Positions 35,373 through 45,281 of a stretch of 64,000 nucleotides of DNA are shown piece by piece (positions within the stretch are counted from its first letter, which is position 1; the number at the start of each line of letters is the position of its first letter). The DNA is from Thermorudis peleae (GTDB taxonomy: Bacteria; Chloroflexota; Chloroflexia; Thermomicrobiales; Thermomicrobiaceae): contig NZ_JQMP01000004.1 in assembly GCF_000744775.1 (NCBI RefSeq), positions 681,268-745,267 on the forward strand, given 5' to 3'. The notes under the pieces are model-generated. The model ran no database searches. It was not told the DNA's origin and was given only the letters and a program-made list of their open reading frames with translations. The translations under genes and the position numbers were made by a program.

Positions 35373-37449
35373 GGACTTCACGGCCAAGATGGCCAAGCAA
35401 GACTTCGTAGGGAGTACCAGCAAGCTCCGGATGCCATTCGAAGCGGTAGCGCTCGAAATACTGCACACGATAGCGTTTGCCATCGGTCTTGCTGACTTCT
35501 TCAAATTCCTCGCTGATCGGATAGCCGAAGACCATGAGCCCGCCTTGACTCCACCAGTATTGGCGGAAGACGCCGCGAAGTGTATGGCGCGTTTGGGGGA
35601 AATAGTCCACATTGGGATCAGTTGGCGGCGAGACAGGCTGGAATGGTGGCTCGGCACGTCGATTTTTGGTCCGCTCAGAACCGAGCAATCCCAGTAAGAC
35701 CTCGAAGGGCGTCCCAGCATTCTCAGGGTGATATTCAAATCGCGCACGCTCAAAATACTGTGTGAGATAGACATTGCCATCCGTTGCTGACAACTCAAAG
35801 AATGGCTCAGTCAGCGGATAGCCGAAGCGCATTAGGCCGCCGTGCGCCGACCAGTAGTCCATGAAGCGCTTCGGCACGTTGTGCTGTGTCTCTTTGACGT
35901 AGACCATGTCGGGGTCCGTGCTTGGCTGAGCCGGCGCCGTCGGCGGTGGCAACACGGTGATCTGTTGCGGGAACACGCCCTGCTGGACGTACCCAACGAA
36001 CTCATCGACCAAACTGGCTGTCAAGCGCCACGTCTTCACCGTCTTCAACACAATGAACCCCGTTACCGTCGCCTGCTGACCGGGCGCGAGCGGCCCTGGC
36101 AACCCCCAGCGGAATGGATTAGGCAATCCGGTATTGCCGTCGTAATCAACGCCAACACGGAAGGCCCCCTGCACCTTCGGGAACCCAGCGCTTTCGAAGT
36201 CTTGCCCTTCAACGTAGACGTAACCAGGGGGAGGATCTTGCGTCGAGAGTGTAATCTGGCCTGTATTCTGCACCACAGCGTCAATACGAAGCAGGGTGCC
36301 GGAATAGACTTGCGTCGGGGTAAACGTCACCTTGACTAACTGGGCTTGCGCAGGGACAGGTTGTGGTGGCGGCAAGGTGATCGGCGCACCGACACCGCTG
36401 AGCTGGCCACGAAGCAATGGCAACTGGGCGTAGAGCGCGTCGCCCGGACAATCGGTCTGGTTGTAGTCACGATGGCCGCCGATGTTTGGAGCGTTCTTCA
36501 GATCGTGGAAGTCGGAAACGCCTGCCGGATCGAGCTTCGGGACACGCGTCCGGATCAGCCGCCCCAGCGCGGACAAGGCCGCCTGCGGTGGATGCACGCT
36601 CTCGAAATTCCCGATCACCGCAACGCCCATGCTGCCGGTGTTGTAACCGGCCGTGTGCGCGCCAATCACGTTCGGACCGCCGTAGCGTCCTTCGTATGCG
36701 TGCCCCTGCCAGTCGATAAGGAAGTTATAGCCAATGTCCCCCCAACCAAGCGTCACGGCATGATAGGCATAGATTGCCCTGACGACGGCCGCTGGATCCG
36801 GCGGATTATTGTCAGTCGCTGTATGGTGGACGATGACCTTTTGCACAGGAGCATACTGAGGCGGCCAAATTTCGTTGCCGTTCTTGTCAAAGCGCAGCGA
36901 CTCATCGGCTCCCCAGCCTGCCCGCGGGATGATCCAGCCATCGATCAGCGCTGGCGCATCGAGATAGCTCAATTCCCCGCTCATCGTGTTAACACAGGTC
37001 AGGTGCACGGCTTCGAGGTGAACCGGCTCGCCATCACTGCCACGCTGGAGGCGAACACAATACTGGACGGCCTGAACCGGGCCGGTCAGCACGGGCGGGG
37101 CATAGACGCGGCCGTCGGGGACCAGTGGGGTGATGTGCGTGTCAGGGTGCAGCCACACCCATTCGCTCCAGGCCGTGCCATCAGCACTGGTGCGGACACC
37201 GACCATCAACGCCCCGCCTGGCGGGACAGTTGCCTGCCAACTGACCTCGATGCTATTGCACGGCTGGGGAAGCGAGAAAACGCGCGATGTGTAGACGCCG
37301 TCCGAAGGAAACCCTTCGCGTTCACTCCAGCTGATCCGCGTGATTGCGGCCGCTGAAGAATGAGGGAAGCGGAATTCTGTCATTGTTGCGATAACTGCGC
37401 CACCAGCAAGCTTCAGCAGCGTCCGCCGCGTCCAACGCGGCTGTCTCAC
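35341..37449 (-). CDS. Exported PGRP-type N-acetylmuramoyl-L-alanine amidase with C-terminal repeats
   Basis: A 702-residue protein starting with GTG after AAGGGA. A Tat signal (RRTLLKLAGG) is followed by a beta-sandwich domain (about 40-155), a PGRP/amidase-2 domain (about 170-345) with zinc ligands His208, His209 (VIVHHTAT), His326 (GGHRDYNQTD) and Cys334, a CARDB-like domain (about 365-500), and two 75-residue LGFP-like repeats (516-591 and 614-690) sharing FGYP and QYFER..FE(Y/W)HPE. It should cleave peptidoglycan cross-stem bonds outside the membrane. A promoter is at 37505-37533. Confidence 0.88.
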   Translation of the reverse strand: MRQPRWTRRTLLKLAGGAVIATMTEFRFPHSSAAAITRISWSEREGFPSDGVYTSRVFSLPQPCNSIEVSWQATVPPGGALMVGVRTSADGTAWSEWVWLHPDTHITPLVPDGRVYAPPVLTGPVQAVQYCVRLQRGSDGEPVHLEAVHLTCVNTMSGELSYLDAPALIDGWIIPRAGWGADESLRFDKNGNEIWPPQYAPVQKVIVHHTATDNNPPDPAAVVRAIYAYHAVTLGWGDIGYNFLIDWQGHAYEGRYGGPNVIGAHTAGYNTGSMGVAVIGNFESVHPPQAALSALGRLIRTRVPKLDPAGVSDFHDLKNAPNIGGHRDYNQTDCPGDALYAQLPLLRGQLSGVGAPITLPPPQPVPAQAQLVKVTFTPTQVYSGTLLRIDAVVQNTGQITLSTQDPPPGYVYVEGQDFESAGFPKVQGAFRVGVDYDGNTGLPNPFRWGLPGPLAPGQQATVTGFIVLKTVKTWRLTASLVDEFVGYVQQGVFPQQITVLPPPTAPAQPSTDPDMVYVKETQHNVPKRFMDYWSAHGGLMRFGYPLTEPFFELSATDGNVYLTQYFERARFEYHPENAGTPFEVLLGLLGSERTKNRRAEPPFQPVSPPTDPNVDYFPQTRHTLRGVFRQYWWSQGGLMVFGYPISEEFEEVSKTDGKRYRVQYFERYRFEWHPELAGTPYEVLLGHLGREVLIDRGWLQPG

Positions 37450-37504
37450 GATCCCTTCCCTTCCCAGGCAGCTACCCCTCGTCCTCGACCGCGTCCGTTT
37501 TGTT

Positions 37505-37533
37505 ATGCTAGCGCGCGCGGGTTGTACGGTCAA
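37505..37533 (-). promoter_or_regulatory. Promoter of the PGRP amidase
   Basis: On the minus strand TTGACC, a 17-base spacer and TAGCAT, about 56 bases before the GTG start. It lies in the divergent space before the glucoamylase-type gene. Confidence 0.65.
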
Positions 37534-37666
37534 GGTGTACAAACGTCCTTGTTCATCAGGACGTTGGTCATGGTCAGATCATCCCGCATGGCAGCAGGCA
37601 GGTGTGGGCACGGTACCAGCGAACCTGGTTACCTTAAGAAGAGGGAAAGACGAGAGCGAGGGCACG

Positions 37667-39661
37667 ATGCCACGCGATCTTCCGCTCGGCAACGGACGGT
37701 TGTTGCTGGCGTTTGACCACACGTACACGTTGCGCGACCTCTACTACCCGCATGTCGGGCAAGAAAACCATACGCAAGGGCAACTTTGCCGTTTCGGCGT
37801 CTGGGTTGACCACCAACTGGTCTGGCTGCACGACGATGGCTGGGAGCGGCAGTTGCGCTATCAGCCCGATACGCTCGTCAGCAACGTGCTCTTACACCAT
37901 CCAGCGCTTGGCCTGCAACTGCAGATACGCGACGCGGTTGACATTGAAGATGACGCATGGATTCGTGAAGTCTGTGTGCGTGACCTGACCGGGCGAGACC
38001 GAACGGTTCGGCTCTTCAGCCATTTCGACGGCTACCTCTGGGGCTACGCGGATGGAGAAACGGCCTATTACGAGCCGGTCGAGCGCGCGATTGTGCACTA
38101 CAAAGGCAAGCGCTACTTCTGGTTCTCCGGCTGGGCCGGTACAACGCCTGGTCTCCACACCTTTGCGACGGGAAACAAGGGATTTCGAGGCCGCGAAGGA
38201 ACCTGGCGCGATGCAGAAGACGGCTATCTGAGTCAGAACCCGATTGCGCAGGGATCAGTCGACTCGATTATCGGCCTGGAACTTGCTATCCCAGCACATG
38301 ACGAAGCGCGGGCGTATTTTTGGATGGCCGCAGGGCTCCGCCATGCTGATGTGCGCCGCATCCACGAACGGATTGTTGACCAACATCCCGCGACCATTCT
38401 GCGACGTGTCGAGCGCTATTGGCAAGGTTGGGTGAACCACCGGCGATGGGAATCGCGGTTGCTCTCGCCACGCGCCCTCCAGTTGTTACGCCAGAGCCTG
38501 CTGATCCTCCGCACGCAGATCGACGAGCACGGTGCGATTGTCGCTGCCAACGACTCGGATATCCTGCAGTTCGGTCGCGATACGTATAGCTACGTCTGGC
38601 CACGCGATGGCGCGCTGATTGCCATTGCGCTTGACAAGGCAGGTTATCCCGAGCTGAGCCGCCGCTTCTTCTTGTTCATTCACGAACTGGTTACCAAGTA
38701 CGGCTTCTTCCTCCACAAGTACAACCCGGATGGTTCGGCTGGCTCAAGCTGGCATCCGTGGGCAACCAGTGACGGCCAACTCCAGTTCCCGATTCAAGAG
38801 GACAGCACAGCGCTCGTACTCTACGCGCTCTGGGAGCACTACCAGCGCACGCACGATGTTGAATTGATCCGGCAGCTTTACCTGCCGATGGTTGTGCCCT
38901 GCGCTCGCTTCCTCGCCACGTATCGCGATGAGCACACCGGACTGCCGAAGCCTTCATACGACCTCTGGGAAGAGCGCCATGGGATTCACGCGTTTACAGT
39001 CGCAGCTGTTTGGGCTGGGCTTGTCGCAGCGGCCAACTTTGCGCGCATGTTTGCCGACGATGACCTTGCGGAGGAATGGGAACAGGCCGCAACCAGTATC
39101 CGCGCTGCAACACTCCACGCCTTCTACGACCCGACGCTCGGCCGCTTCGTGCGCACCGTCCATGTTGATGGCCCCGATCAGATTCGGCGCGACCCAACGC
39201 TCGATGCCAGCCTTGCGGGGCTTTTCGCCTTTGGGCTCATCAGCCCACACGATCCGCATCTCGAGCAAACGATGGAAGCGATCGCCGGCCGGCTCTGGTG
39301 CCAGACGCCAGTCGGCGGTATTGCGCGGTACGAGAACGACTACTACTATCAAATGAGCCACGACATTGAACGCGTCCCGGGCAACCCCTGGTTCATCTGC
39401 ACCCTCTGGCTCGCTGACTGGTACATTGCTCGTGCGATGTCACCAGCCTATCTCTACCGCGCGCAAGAGCTCATTGAGTGGGTAGTCGAACACGCGTTGC
39501 CCAGCGGCGTGCTCGCCGAGCAGGTTCATCCGTACACTGGGCAACCGCTCTCCGTCAGCCCACTCAGCTGGAGCCATGGGACATTCATTGCGACGGTGCT
39601 AGACTTCCTCGCCCGAGAGCAGCAACTCATTGAGACCGGCTGGGGAGCCCTGCTTGGCTAG
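37667..39661 (+). CDS. Glycoside hydrolase family 15 (glucoamylase-type) protein
   Basis: A 664-residue cytosolic-looking enzyme with no signal peptide. An N-terminal beta domain (LPLGNGRLLLAFDHTYTLRD) is followed by the (alpha/alpha)6 barrel with SYVWPRDGALIAIALDKAGY, SYDLWEERHGIHAFTVAAVW (catalytic Glu region) and IERVPGNPWFICTLWLADWY. These are GH15 signatures for glucoamylase or isomaltose/trehalose-cleaving enzymes. The ATG at 37667 follows GAGGG. It acts on alpha-glucans inside the cell, probably glycogen or trehalose; which is open. Confidence 0.92.
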   Translation: MPRDLPLGNGRLLLAFDHTYTLRDLYYPHVGQENHTQGQLCRFGVWVDHQLVWLHDDGWERQLRYQPDTLVSNVLLHHPALGLQLQIRDAVDIEDDAWIREVCVRDLTGRDRTVRLFSHFDGYLWGYADGETAYYEPVERAIVHYKGKRYFWFSGWAGTTPGLHTFATGNKGFRGREGTWRDAEDGYLSQNPIAQGSVDSIIGLELAIPAHDEARAYFWMAAGLRHADVRRIHERIVDQHPATILRRVERYWQGWVNHRRWESRLLSPRALQLLRQSLLILRTQIDEHGAIVAANDSDILQFGRDTYSYVWPRDGALIAIALDKAGYPELSRRFFLFIHELVTKYGFFLHKYNPDGSAGSSWHPWATSDGQLQFPIQEDSTALVLYALWEHYQRTHDVELIRQLYLPMVVPCARFLATYRDEHTGLPKPSYDLWEERHGIHAFTVAAVWAGLVAAANFARMFADDDLAEEWEQAATSIRAATLHAFYDPTLGRFVRTVHVDGPDQIRRDPTLDASLAGLFAFGLISPHDPHLEQTMEAIAGRLWCQTPVGGIARYENDYYYQMSHDIERVPGNPWFICTLWLADWYIARAMSPAYLYRAQELIEWVVEHALPSGVLAEQVHPYTGQPLSVSPLSWSHGTFIATVLDFLAREQQLIETGWGALLG

Positions 39662-39687
39662 CCGGAATACCACCGGCTAGCCAAGCA
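39651..39687. terminator. Bidirectional hairpin between GH15 and ALDH genes
   Basis: A perfect 15-bp inverted repeat (TGCTTGGCTAGCCGG / CCGGCTAGCCAAGCA) with a seven-base loop. It overlaps the GH15 stop and lies 18 bases beyond the stop of the minus-strand ALDH gene. Confidence 0.75.
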
Positions 39688-39704
39688 GGCAGCGCAGGAC
39701 ACCC

Positions 39705-41210
39705 CTAGCGTCCGGCTGGCCAGCGGCCATACCAGTCGAAGGGCTCCTCGCTCAAGCCAACAACGACGTTCTTGACTTGCGTGTAGAGGTCAAGCACATG
39801 GCGGCTGAGTTCGCGGCCGATGCCGCTCTGCTTATAGCCACCGAACGGCGCTTCCGGCGGATTGATCACCGGGTAATTGATGCTGATGTTGCCTGCCCGA
39901 ATCCGCGAAGCCAGCCGGTGTGCGCGCTTGATGTCCTTCGTCCAGATCGTTGCTCCAAGGCCGTAAATGGTGTCATTCGCCAGCTGGACGACCTCGTCCT
40001 CAGATTCAAAGGGAATCACTGAGAGCACGGGACCGAAGACTTCTTCGCGCGCAATCGTCATCTGTTGTGTGACCTGGTCAAAGACGGTGGGTTCGACAAA
40101 ATTGCCGCGTTGCAAGGCGGGCGCCTCTGGCTTCTTGCCGCCGAGACGCAGGACAGCTCCCTCGCTCTTCGCACGTTCGACGTAGTGCAGCACGCGCTGG
40201 CACTGGCGCGGTGAGACAAGCGGCCCCATCTGCGTTTGGTCGTCGAGCGGATCGCCCAGGCGAATCCGTCCTGCCTTGTCAACGAAATCAGCCAAGAAGC
40301 GATCGTGGATCGAACGGTGGAGGAACAGCCGTGTGCGCGCCGTGCAGCGTTGGCCGGCGTTACTGAAGATCGCGAAGAGGGAACCGTTGACGGCCTCTTC
40401 AAGGTCAGCATCGGGGAAGACGATGTTGGGCGACTTTCCGCCAAGCTCAAGCGAGACTTTCTTGATCGTCCCTGCGCTGAGCCGCAGGATCTCGCGGCCG
40501 GTTTCCGTCTCGCCAGTAAACGCGATTTTGTCGACGAGCGGATGCTCGCAGAGCGCCGCGCCGATTTCGTTGCCCGGCCCAGTGATAATGTTTACGACCC
40601 CTTCGGGGATCCCAGCTTCAAGGCAGATCTGCCCGAGCAGAAGAGCAGTAATCGGCGTGTAGCTTGCGGGCTTGAGCACAACAGTATTGCCGGCTGCAAG
40701 CGCGGGCGCGATCTTCCACGCCGCCATGAGGATCGGGAAATTCCACGGAACGATCTGGCCACACACGCCATAGGGCTCACGGACAGTGTAATCAAAGAGG
40801 GGGCCATTCATCGGGATCGTCTCGCCCCAGATCTGCCCCGTGAGGTTCGCATAGTACTCGAAGCAGTTTGCTGAATTCGCAACATCAGCTCGGGACTCGA
40901 CGATGATCTTGCCGCTGTTAATCGTCTCAATCCGGGAAAGTTCTTCCTGCCGTTCGCGGATGATCTCGGCGACACGGCGGAGGCGCTTTGCCCGTTCATT
41001 CGGCGTCATACGCCCCCACGGGCCCTCATCAAACGCCCGCCGAGCAGCACGGACAGCGCGGTCGACATCTTCACGGGTGGCCTTGGCAACACGACCAATA
41101 ACCTCGTTTGTCGCCGGATTGTAGATTTCAAATGTCTCCCCCGATGAGGAGGGGACAAGCTTCCCATCAATGAGCAGTTGATACTCTTTGACCTCGGCAC
41201 TGACCGCCAT
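39705..41210 (-). CDS. Aldehyde dehydrogenase (NAD(P)+ family)
   Basis: A 501-residue ALDH. Cofactor and substrate motifs: [31 protein letters not shown], the general base in [12 protein letters not shown] and the catalytic cysteine in [13 protein letters not shown], plus the C-terminal [14 protein letters not shown]. The pattern is close to betaine aldehyde/gamma-aminobutyraldehyde dehydrogenases. ATG ATG at 41213/41210 follows GGAGG; I use the second because of its better spacing. Substrate not determined. Confidence 0.92.
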   Translation of the reverse strand: MAVSAEVKEYQLLIDGKLVPSSSGETFEIYNPATNEVIGRVAKATREDVDRAVRAARRAFDEGPWGRMTPNERAKRLRRVAEIIRERQEELSRIETINSGKIIVESRADVANSANCFEYYANLTGQIWGETIPMNGPLFDYTVREPYGVCGQIVPWNFPILMAAWKIAPALAAGNTVVLKPASYTPITALLLGQICLEAGIPEGVVNIITGPGNEIGAALCEHPLVDKIAFTGETETGREILRLSAGTIKKVSLELGGKSPNIVFPDADLEEAVNGSLFAIFSNAGQRCTARTRLFLHRSIHDRFLADFVDKAGRIRLGDPLDDQTQMGPLVSPRQCQRVLHYVERAKSEGAVLRLGGKKPEAPALQRGNFVEPTVFDQVTQQMTIAREEVFGPVLSVIPFESEDEVVQLANDTIYGLGATIWTKDIKRAHRLASRIRAGNISINYPVINPPEAPFGGYKQSGIGRELSRHVLDLYTQVKNVVVGLSEEPFDWYGRWPAGR

Positions 41211-41287
41211 CATACACCTCCATGTCCCTCTCCCGGTCCTGCTCACAAACTGGCACTGGGCTGACCACAGGAAGTCGGCTCACCCTC

Positions 41288-41317
41288 ATCTTAGCACTGG
41301 TTGGGGGACATGCCCAA
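41288..41317 (-). promoter_or_regulatory. Possible promoter of the aldehyde dehydrogenase gene
   Basis: On the minus strand TTGGGC, an 18-base spacer and TAAGAT, 75-105 bases before the ALDH start codon. Moderate match; partly adjacent to the upstream terminator hairpin. Confidence 0.3.
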
Positions 41318-41349
41318 GGTGCCTCGCGTGCATCTTCACGCGAGGCACC
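41318..41349 (-). terminator. Hairpin terminator of the pst-phoU-YCII operon
   Basis: A perfect 13-bp inverted repeat (GGTGCCTCGCGTG / CACGCGAGGCACC) with a six-base loop, 24 bases after the YCII gene on the minus strand. No U-tract follows. Confidence 0.7.
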
Positions 41350-41373
41350 GTCGTGGATCGAGCCAACAGCAGG

Positions 41374-41634
41374 TTAGAACACCTGGTTCCAGGGACGAAG
41401 CTGAATGTCCTGGAAGACACCAGCTTCGTAGAAGGGATCTTGGCGAATGAGCTGCCAGGCTTCTTCTTCGGAATCGGCTTCGTAAATGATCAGCGCGCCA
41501 CTGTCATCGGTAAACGGGCCCGAGGCCCAGAGTTTGCCAGAACTCTTCAAGCTCGCGAGATATTGCCGGTGTACCGGCCGTACTTCTTGAATTTTCTCAG
41601 GATTGCCATAGCGGATGATTGCAGCGTACTTCAC
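41374..41634 (-). CDS. YCII family protein
   Basis: An 86-residue ferredoxin-like-fold protein of the YciI family. Conserved elements: YAAIIRYGNPEKI, RPVHRQYLASL (His), GPFTDDSGALIIYEADSEEEAWQLIRQDPFYEAGVF. The GTG at 41634 is chosen because GAGGAGG lies eight bases upstream; an upstream in-frame start exists at 41655. It is downstream of phoU and probably shares the operon. The function of such small proteins is generally unknown. Confidence 0.88.
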   Translation of the reverse strand: MKYAAIIRYGNPEKIQEVRPVHRQYLASLKSSGKLWASGPFTDDSGALIIYEADSEEEAWQLIRQDPFYEAGVFQDIQLRPWNQVF

Positions 41635-41687
41635 GACCTTCGCCTCCTCGTGCACGTGCGTGTGTCGCCGTTCCTCCGCTGCGTATC

Positions 41688-42362
41688 TTAATCCTCACGG
41701 CCAGGAAGCGCACGAGGGTCACCGGTGACCACAAAGGCGATCCGTTCGCAAATATTTGTCACGCGGTCGGCGATACGCTCAAGGTTATGGCCCGCCCACA
41801 GGAGTAACGTTGCCCGCTCGATCGTGGCGGGATCGCTCATCATGTACGTGAGCAGTTCGCGGTAGACCTGATCGTAGAGCGCATCGACCTCGTCGTCACG
41901 CTTCCAAATCGTTCGGCACGCCTCAAGATCGAGGTCGATAAAGGCATCGAGCGCACCTTGGAGCATCTCAGCTGCGATATCGGCCATGCGAGGGATATCG
42001 ATCAGCGGTTTGAGGGGCGGCTGGTCAGCCAGTCGAACGGCGATCTTCGCGATCCCCTCGGCGTAGTCTCCCATCCGTTCCAGCTCAGTGATGATGAAGA
42101 GCGTTGCAGCGATAATCCGCAGATCGGTTGCCAGTGGCTGTTGGGTCGCAATGAGCAGCAGTGCCTGCTCTTCTAATGCATAGGTGCGCTCGTCGATCTG
42201 GCGGTCGCTGGCGATGACTTCTTCGGCCAGGCGCACGTCACGCGCCTTCAGCGCCTGGACCGCGCGCTGAATCGCTTTCTCGACCATGCTCCCCATGTTG
42301 AGCACGTCGTCACGCAGGGAGCGCAGTTCGCGTTCAAACTCGGCACGGGTCTTGACTGCCAT
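41688..42362 (-). CDS. phoU: Phosphate transport system regulatory protein PhoU
   Basis: A 224-residue all-helical protein made of two PhoU repeats (LREEVLNMG-type helices and ELERMGDYAEGIAKIAVRLA; NLERIADRVTNICERIAFV). The metal-binding E(R)xxDxAxxI and the second-repeat NLERIADRVTNI motif are both visible. PhoU restrains the PhoR-type kinase when phosphate is abundant and partners the Pst transporter. AAAGGAC precedes the ATG. Confidence 0.96.
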   Translation of the reverse strand: MAVKTRAEFERELRSLRDDVLNMGSMVEKAIQRAVQALKARDVRLAEEVIASDRQIDERTYALEEQALLLIATQQPLATDLRIIAATLFIITELERMGDYAEGIAKIAVRLADQPPLKPLIDIPRMADIAAEMLQGALDAFIDLDLEACRTIWKRDDEVDALYDQVYRELLTYMMSDPATIERATLLLWAGHNLERIADRVTNICERIAFVVTGDPRALPGRED

Positions 42363-42505
42363 GGAGCACCGTCCTTTGCCATGAAGATGTCGCTACTGAT
42401 CCGGCACAGCGGCAGGCCAAACAGCACGAGAGAATAGCTACAGCATAGCATATGCGGCGCGTGAACGCGTCTCCGTTGTGACGCCGCCAGCAGCAGGAGA
42501 GCGAA

Positions 42506-43366
42506 TTAGCCGAAGCGACCGGTGATATAGTCCTCCGTTCGGTGATCTTTTGGCCGGAGGAAGAGCTCGCGGGTTGGGCCGTACTCGATCAAGCGGCCAA
42601 CCCGATCCTCACCAGCCAGCATGAACATCGTGTAGTCCGAGACACGGGCAGCTTGCTGCATATTGTGGGTCACGATGACAATCGTATAGTCACGGGCAAG
42701 CTGTCGCATGAGATCCTCAATGCGCATCGTTGCAACGGGATCGAGCGCCGAGCAGGGCTCATCCATTAAGAGAACTTCTGGCTCGACAGCAATCGCGCGA
42801 GCAATACAGAGCCGTTGCTGCTGCCCGCCAGAGAGGGAAGCGCCTGAGGCATGGAGCTTGTCCTTGACTTCGTCCCAGAGCGCAACAGCGCGCAGACAGC
42901 GTTCCACGATCTCATCGAGCTGGGGCTTGGGCAATCGCCGCCCAAGGAGCTTCAGGCCAGCGATGACATTGTCGTAGATCGACATCATTGGGAAGGGATT
43001 AGGCTTCTGAAACACCATGCCGATCACGCGCCGAACCCGAACGGGATCAACCTGCGGCGCGTAGATGTCTTCACCGTTCAGGAGCACGGAACCCGTCACT
43101 CGTGCGCCCGGCGTCAGCTCATGCAAGCGGTTGAGGCAACGGATGAGCGTCGACTTGCCACAGCCAGACGGTCCAATGATCGCGGTGATTTTGCCTGGTT
43201 CGATCGGCGCCGTGATCCCTTCAATCGCCTTAAATGAGCCGTACCAGGCTGCAAGGTCGCGAATCTGCATACCGGCAGGACGCCGGCCACTCTGCTGTGT
43301 TGACGACTCTGCCGTCTCCGTAGTCGTCTCTGGACGGGCAAGTGCCGCTAATGTCTCACGATCCAT
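42506..43366 (-). CDS. pstB: Phosphate ABC transporter ATP-binding protein
   Basis: A 286-residue ATPase with Walker [10 protein letters not shown], signature [14 protein letters not shown] and Walker [14 protein letters not shown], and PstB-specific [22 protein letters not shown] and [16 protein letters not shown] sequences. An N-terminal extension of about 30 residues precedes the ABC fold. It follows pstA by four bases; translation is likely coupled. Confidence 0.96.
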   Translation of the reverse strand: MDRETLAALARPETTTETAESSTQQSGRRPAGMQIRDLAAWYGSFKAIEGITAPIEPGKITAIIGPSGCGKSTLIRCLNRLHELTPGARVTGSVLLNGEDIYAPQVDPVRVRRVIGMVFQKPNPFPMMSIYDNVIAGLKLLGRRLPKPQLDEIVERCLRAVALWDEVKDKLHASGASLSGGQQQRLCIARAIAVEPEVLLMDEPCSALDPVATMRIEDLMRQLARDYTIVIVTHNMQQAARVSDYTMFMLAGEDRVGRLIEYGPTRELFLRPKDHRTEDYITGRFG

Positions 43367-43370
43367 CGGT

Positions 43371-44270
43371 CTACCGTACCTGTTTCCCACGCGTCGCAAG
43401 GCGCGTGACGAGGTTGAGGATACCAATCAGCAGAATAAGGATCAGCGAGCCTCCCCATGCCTTTGTATGCCAGTCCTCATAGGGCGAGGAAGCATACGTG
43501 TAAATCTGCAGTGGCAAGGCGGCCATCGGCTGGAAGAGGTTGAAGTTGAAGAACATGTTGCCAAGGGTAGTGAGGAGCAGCGGCGCGGTCTCGCCACCAG
43601 CGCGAGCCATCGCTAACACGATGCCTGTAATGATTCCACCGCGTGCCGCAGGAATGACGACGAAAAGCACGGTACGCCAGAGCGGCACCCCCAACGCAAG
43701 TGATGCTTCGCGGAGCGCTTGCGGCACAAGCTTCAAGATCTCTTCAACGGTGCGAGCGGTGATCGGAATCATGATGATCGCGAGCGCAACAGCACCGGCA
43801 ATGCCGGAGTAGTGCCCGACGAGGCGGCGCACAACCAGTGACCAGACAAAGGCACCGACCACAATCGATGGCAGCCCCGCAAGGAGATCAACGACAACAC
43901 GAACGACGGTCGCAAACCGGCCACGGCCAAACTCGGAGAGATAGACAGCTGCACCGACGCCAATTGGCACGGCGATGATGCTGGCAACAGCGAGCATGTA
44001 GAGTGAGCCGACGATCGCTGGTGCGACTCCGCCACCCGTCTCGCCATAGGGCTTTGGCGCTTTGGTGAAGAAGTCCCAGTTCAACGCTGGCAGTCCTCGA
44101 GCAATAACGTAGCCGAGAATAATCCAGAGCACACCAACCGCAATGACAGCGGCAAGGCCGATGAGCCCAGCGACCATGGCGCTCTGCACCTGCCGCATCG
44201 TCGTGTGGCGATCACGCGCGAGGAGCGAGCCAGTGTCTCGGCTGACGGACGGCACGAGCGTGCCTGCCAT
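43371..44270 (-). CDS. pstA: Phosphate ABC transporter permease PstA
   Basis: A 299-residue permease with six predicted helices and the PstA-type motif [21 protein letters not shown] and [16 protein letters not shown] region ([17 protein letters not shown]). The EAA loop appears as [25 protein letters not shown]. The ATG at 44270 follows GGAGGGG. It is 14 bases downstream of pstC. Confidence 0.95.
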   Translation of the reverse strand: MAGTLVPSVSRDTGSLLARDRHTTMRQVQSAMVAGLIGLAAVIAVGVLWIILGYVIARGLPALNWDFFTKAPKPYGETGGGVAPAIVGSLYMLAVASIIAVPIGVGAAVYLSEFGRGRFATVVRVVVDLLAGLPSIVVGAFVWSLVVRRLVGHYSGIAGAVALAIIMIPITARTVEEILKLVPQALREASLALGVPLWRTVLFVVIPAARGGIITGIVLAMARAGGETAPLLLTTLGNMFFNFNLFQPMAALPLQIYTYASSPYEDWHTKAWGGSLILILLIGILNLVTRLATRGKQVR

Positions 44271-44284
44271 CGTCCCCCTCCAAC

Positions 44285-45268
44285 TCAAACGCGAACCCCG
44301 GCCGGGCTACGGACAAAGCGGAAGACCAGTAACCGGGCAAGCAGGTTAATCAACAACGCCACCAGCAGGAGCACAAGGGCGAGGTTCATGAGAGCACTGA
44401 AGTAGATCGCTTTATCCGCTTCCGTGAACTGATTGGCAATCGCACTGGCGATGGTATACCCAGGGGTAAAGAGAGATGCGCGAATTTGCGTGGTGCTGTT
44501 CCCAACAACGAGTGTGACCGCCATCGTTTCGCCGAGCGCGCGCGCAAGGCCGAGCATCGCCGCGCCGATCACGCCAGCACGCGCGTAGGGGAGGACCGCA
44601 TAGCGGATCATCTCCCACTTCGTCGCGCCCAATGCGAACATACCTTCACGTTGGAGATCAGGCACAGCCAGGATTACTTCACGCGAGACAGCCATCACGG
44701 TTGGCAGGATCATGATAGCGAGGATAACCCCGCCGGTCAGCAGGTCAAGGCCGATCGGCGGGCCAGCAACCAAGCGATTGAGCACCGGAATCGGGCCAAG
44801 CACAGCCTGCAGCGCTGGCTCGACTCCATTGCGCATGACCGGCACAAGGACAAAGAGGCCCCAGAGGCCATAGACAATACTCGGGATCGCCGCCAGCATC
44901 TCAATCGAAAACGCAACAGGCTCGCGCAGCCAGCGCGGAGCGTATTCGACAATGAAGAGCGCAGCGGCGATCCCGATTGGCGCAGCGAGAATCAGGGCGA
45001 TCAGTGACGTCACGATCGTGCCGTAGATGAAGCTTGCCGCGCCAAACTGCTCAAAGACCGGATCCCACGTTGAATGGACGAAAAAGCCGAAACCATAGCG
45101 GCGAATCGCCGGCCACGCATCATGGAGCAGCAGGGCGATGAGCAGTGCCAGCGTGAGCACTGCACCGGCCGCCGTGATCCAGACGGCTCCAGCAAATGCC
45201 GGATCGCCGATGTCACGTTGGCGACGCCTCAGCGCTTCCGCTCCCACAACCTCGCCCTGCTGCACCAT
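44285..45268 (-). CDS. pstC: Phosphate ABC transporter permease PstC
   Basis: A 327-residue permease: WITAAGAVLTLALLIALLLHDAWPAI near the N-terminus, then STWDPVFEQFGAASFIYGTIVTS, FSIEMLAAIPSIVYGLWGLFVLVP and the EAA loop LQREGMFALGATKWEMIRYAVLPYARAGVIG. Forms a heteromeric channel with PstA. GGGAG lies six bases before the ATG. Confidence 0.95.
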   Translation of the reverse strand: MVQQGEVVGAEALRRRQRDIGDPAFAGAVWITAAGAVLTLALLIALLLHDAWPAIRRYGFGFFVHSTWDPVFEQFGAASFIYGTIVTSLIALILAAPIGIAAALFIVEYAPRWLREPVAFSIEMLAAIPSIVYGLWGLFVLVPVMRNGVEPALQAVLGPIPVLNRLVAGPPIGLDLLTGGVILAIMILPTVMAVSREVILAVPDLQREGMFALGATKWEMIRYAVLPYARAGVIGAAMLGLARALGETMAVTLVVGNSTTQIRASLFTPGYTIASAIANQFTEADKAIYFSALMNLALVLLLVALLINLLARLLVFRFVRSPAGVRV

Positions 45269-45281
45269 CGAACGCTCCCGC

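Noticed and set aside
36346..37356. 336-residue plus-strand open frame
   Set aside because: Antisense to the PGRP amidase; composition rich in Arg/Asp/Val with no domain.
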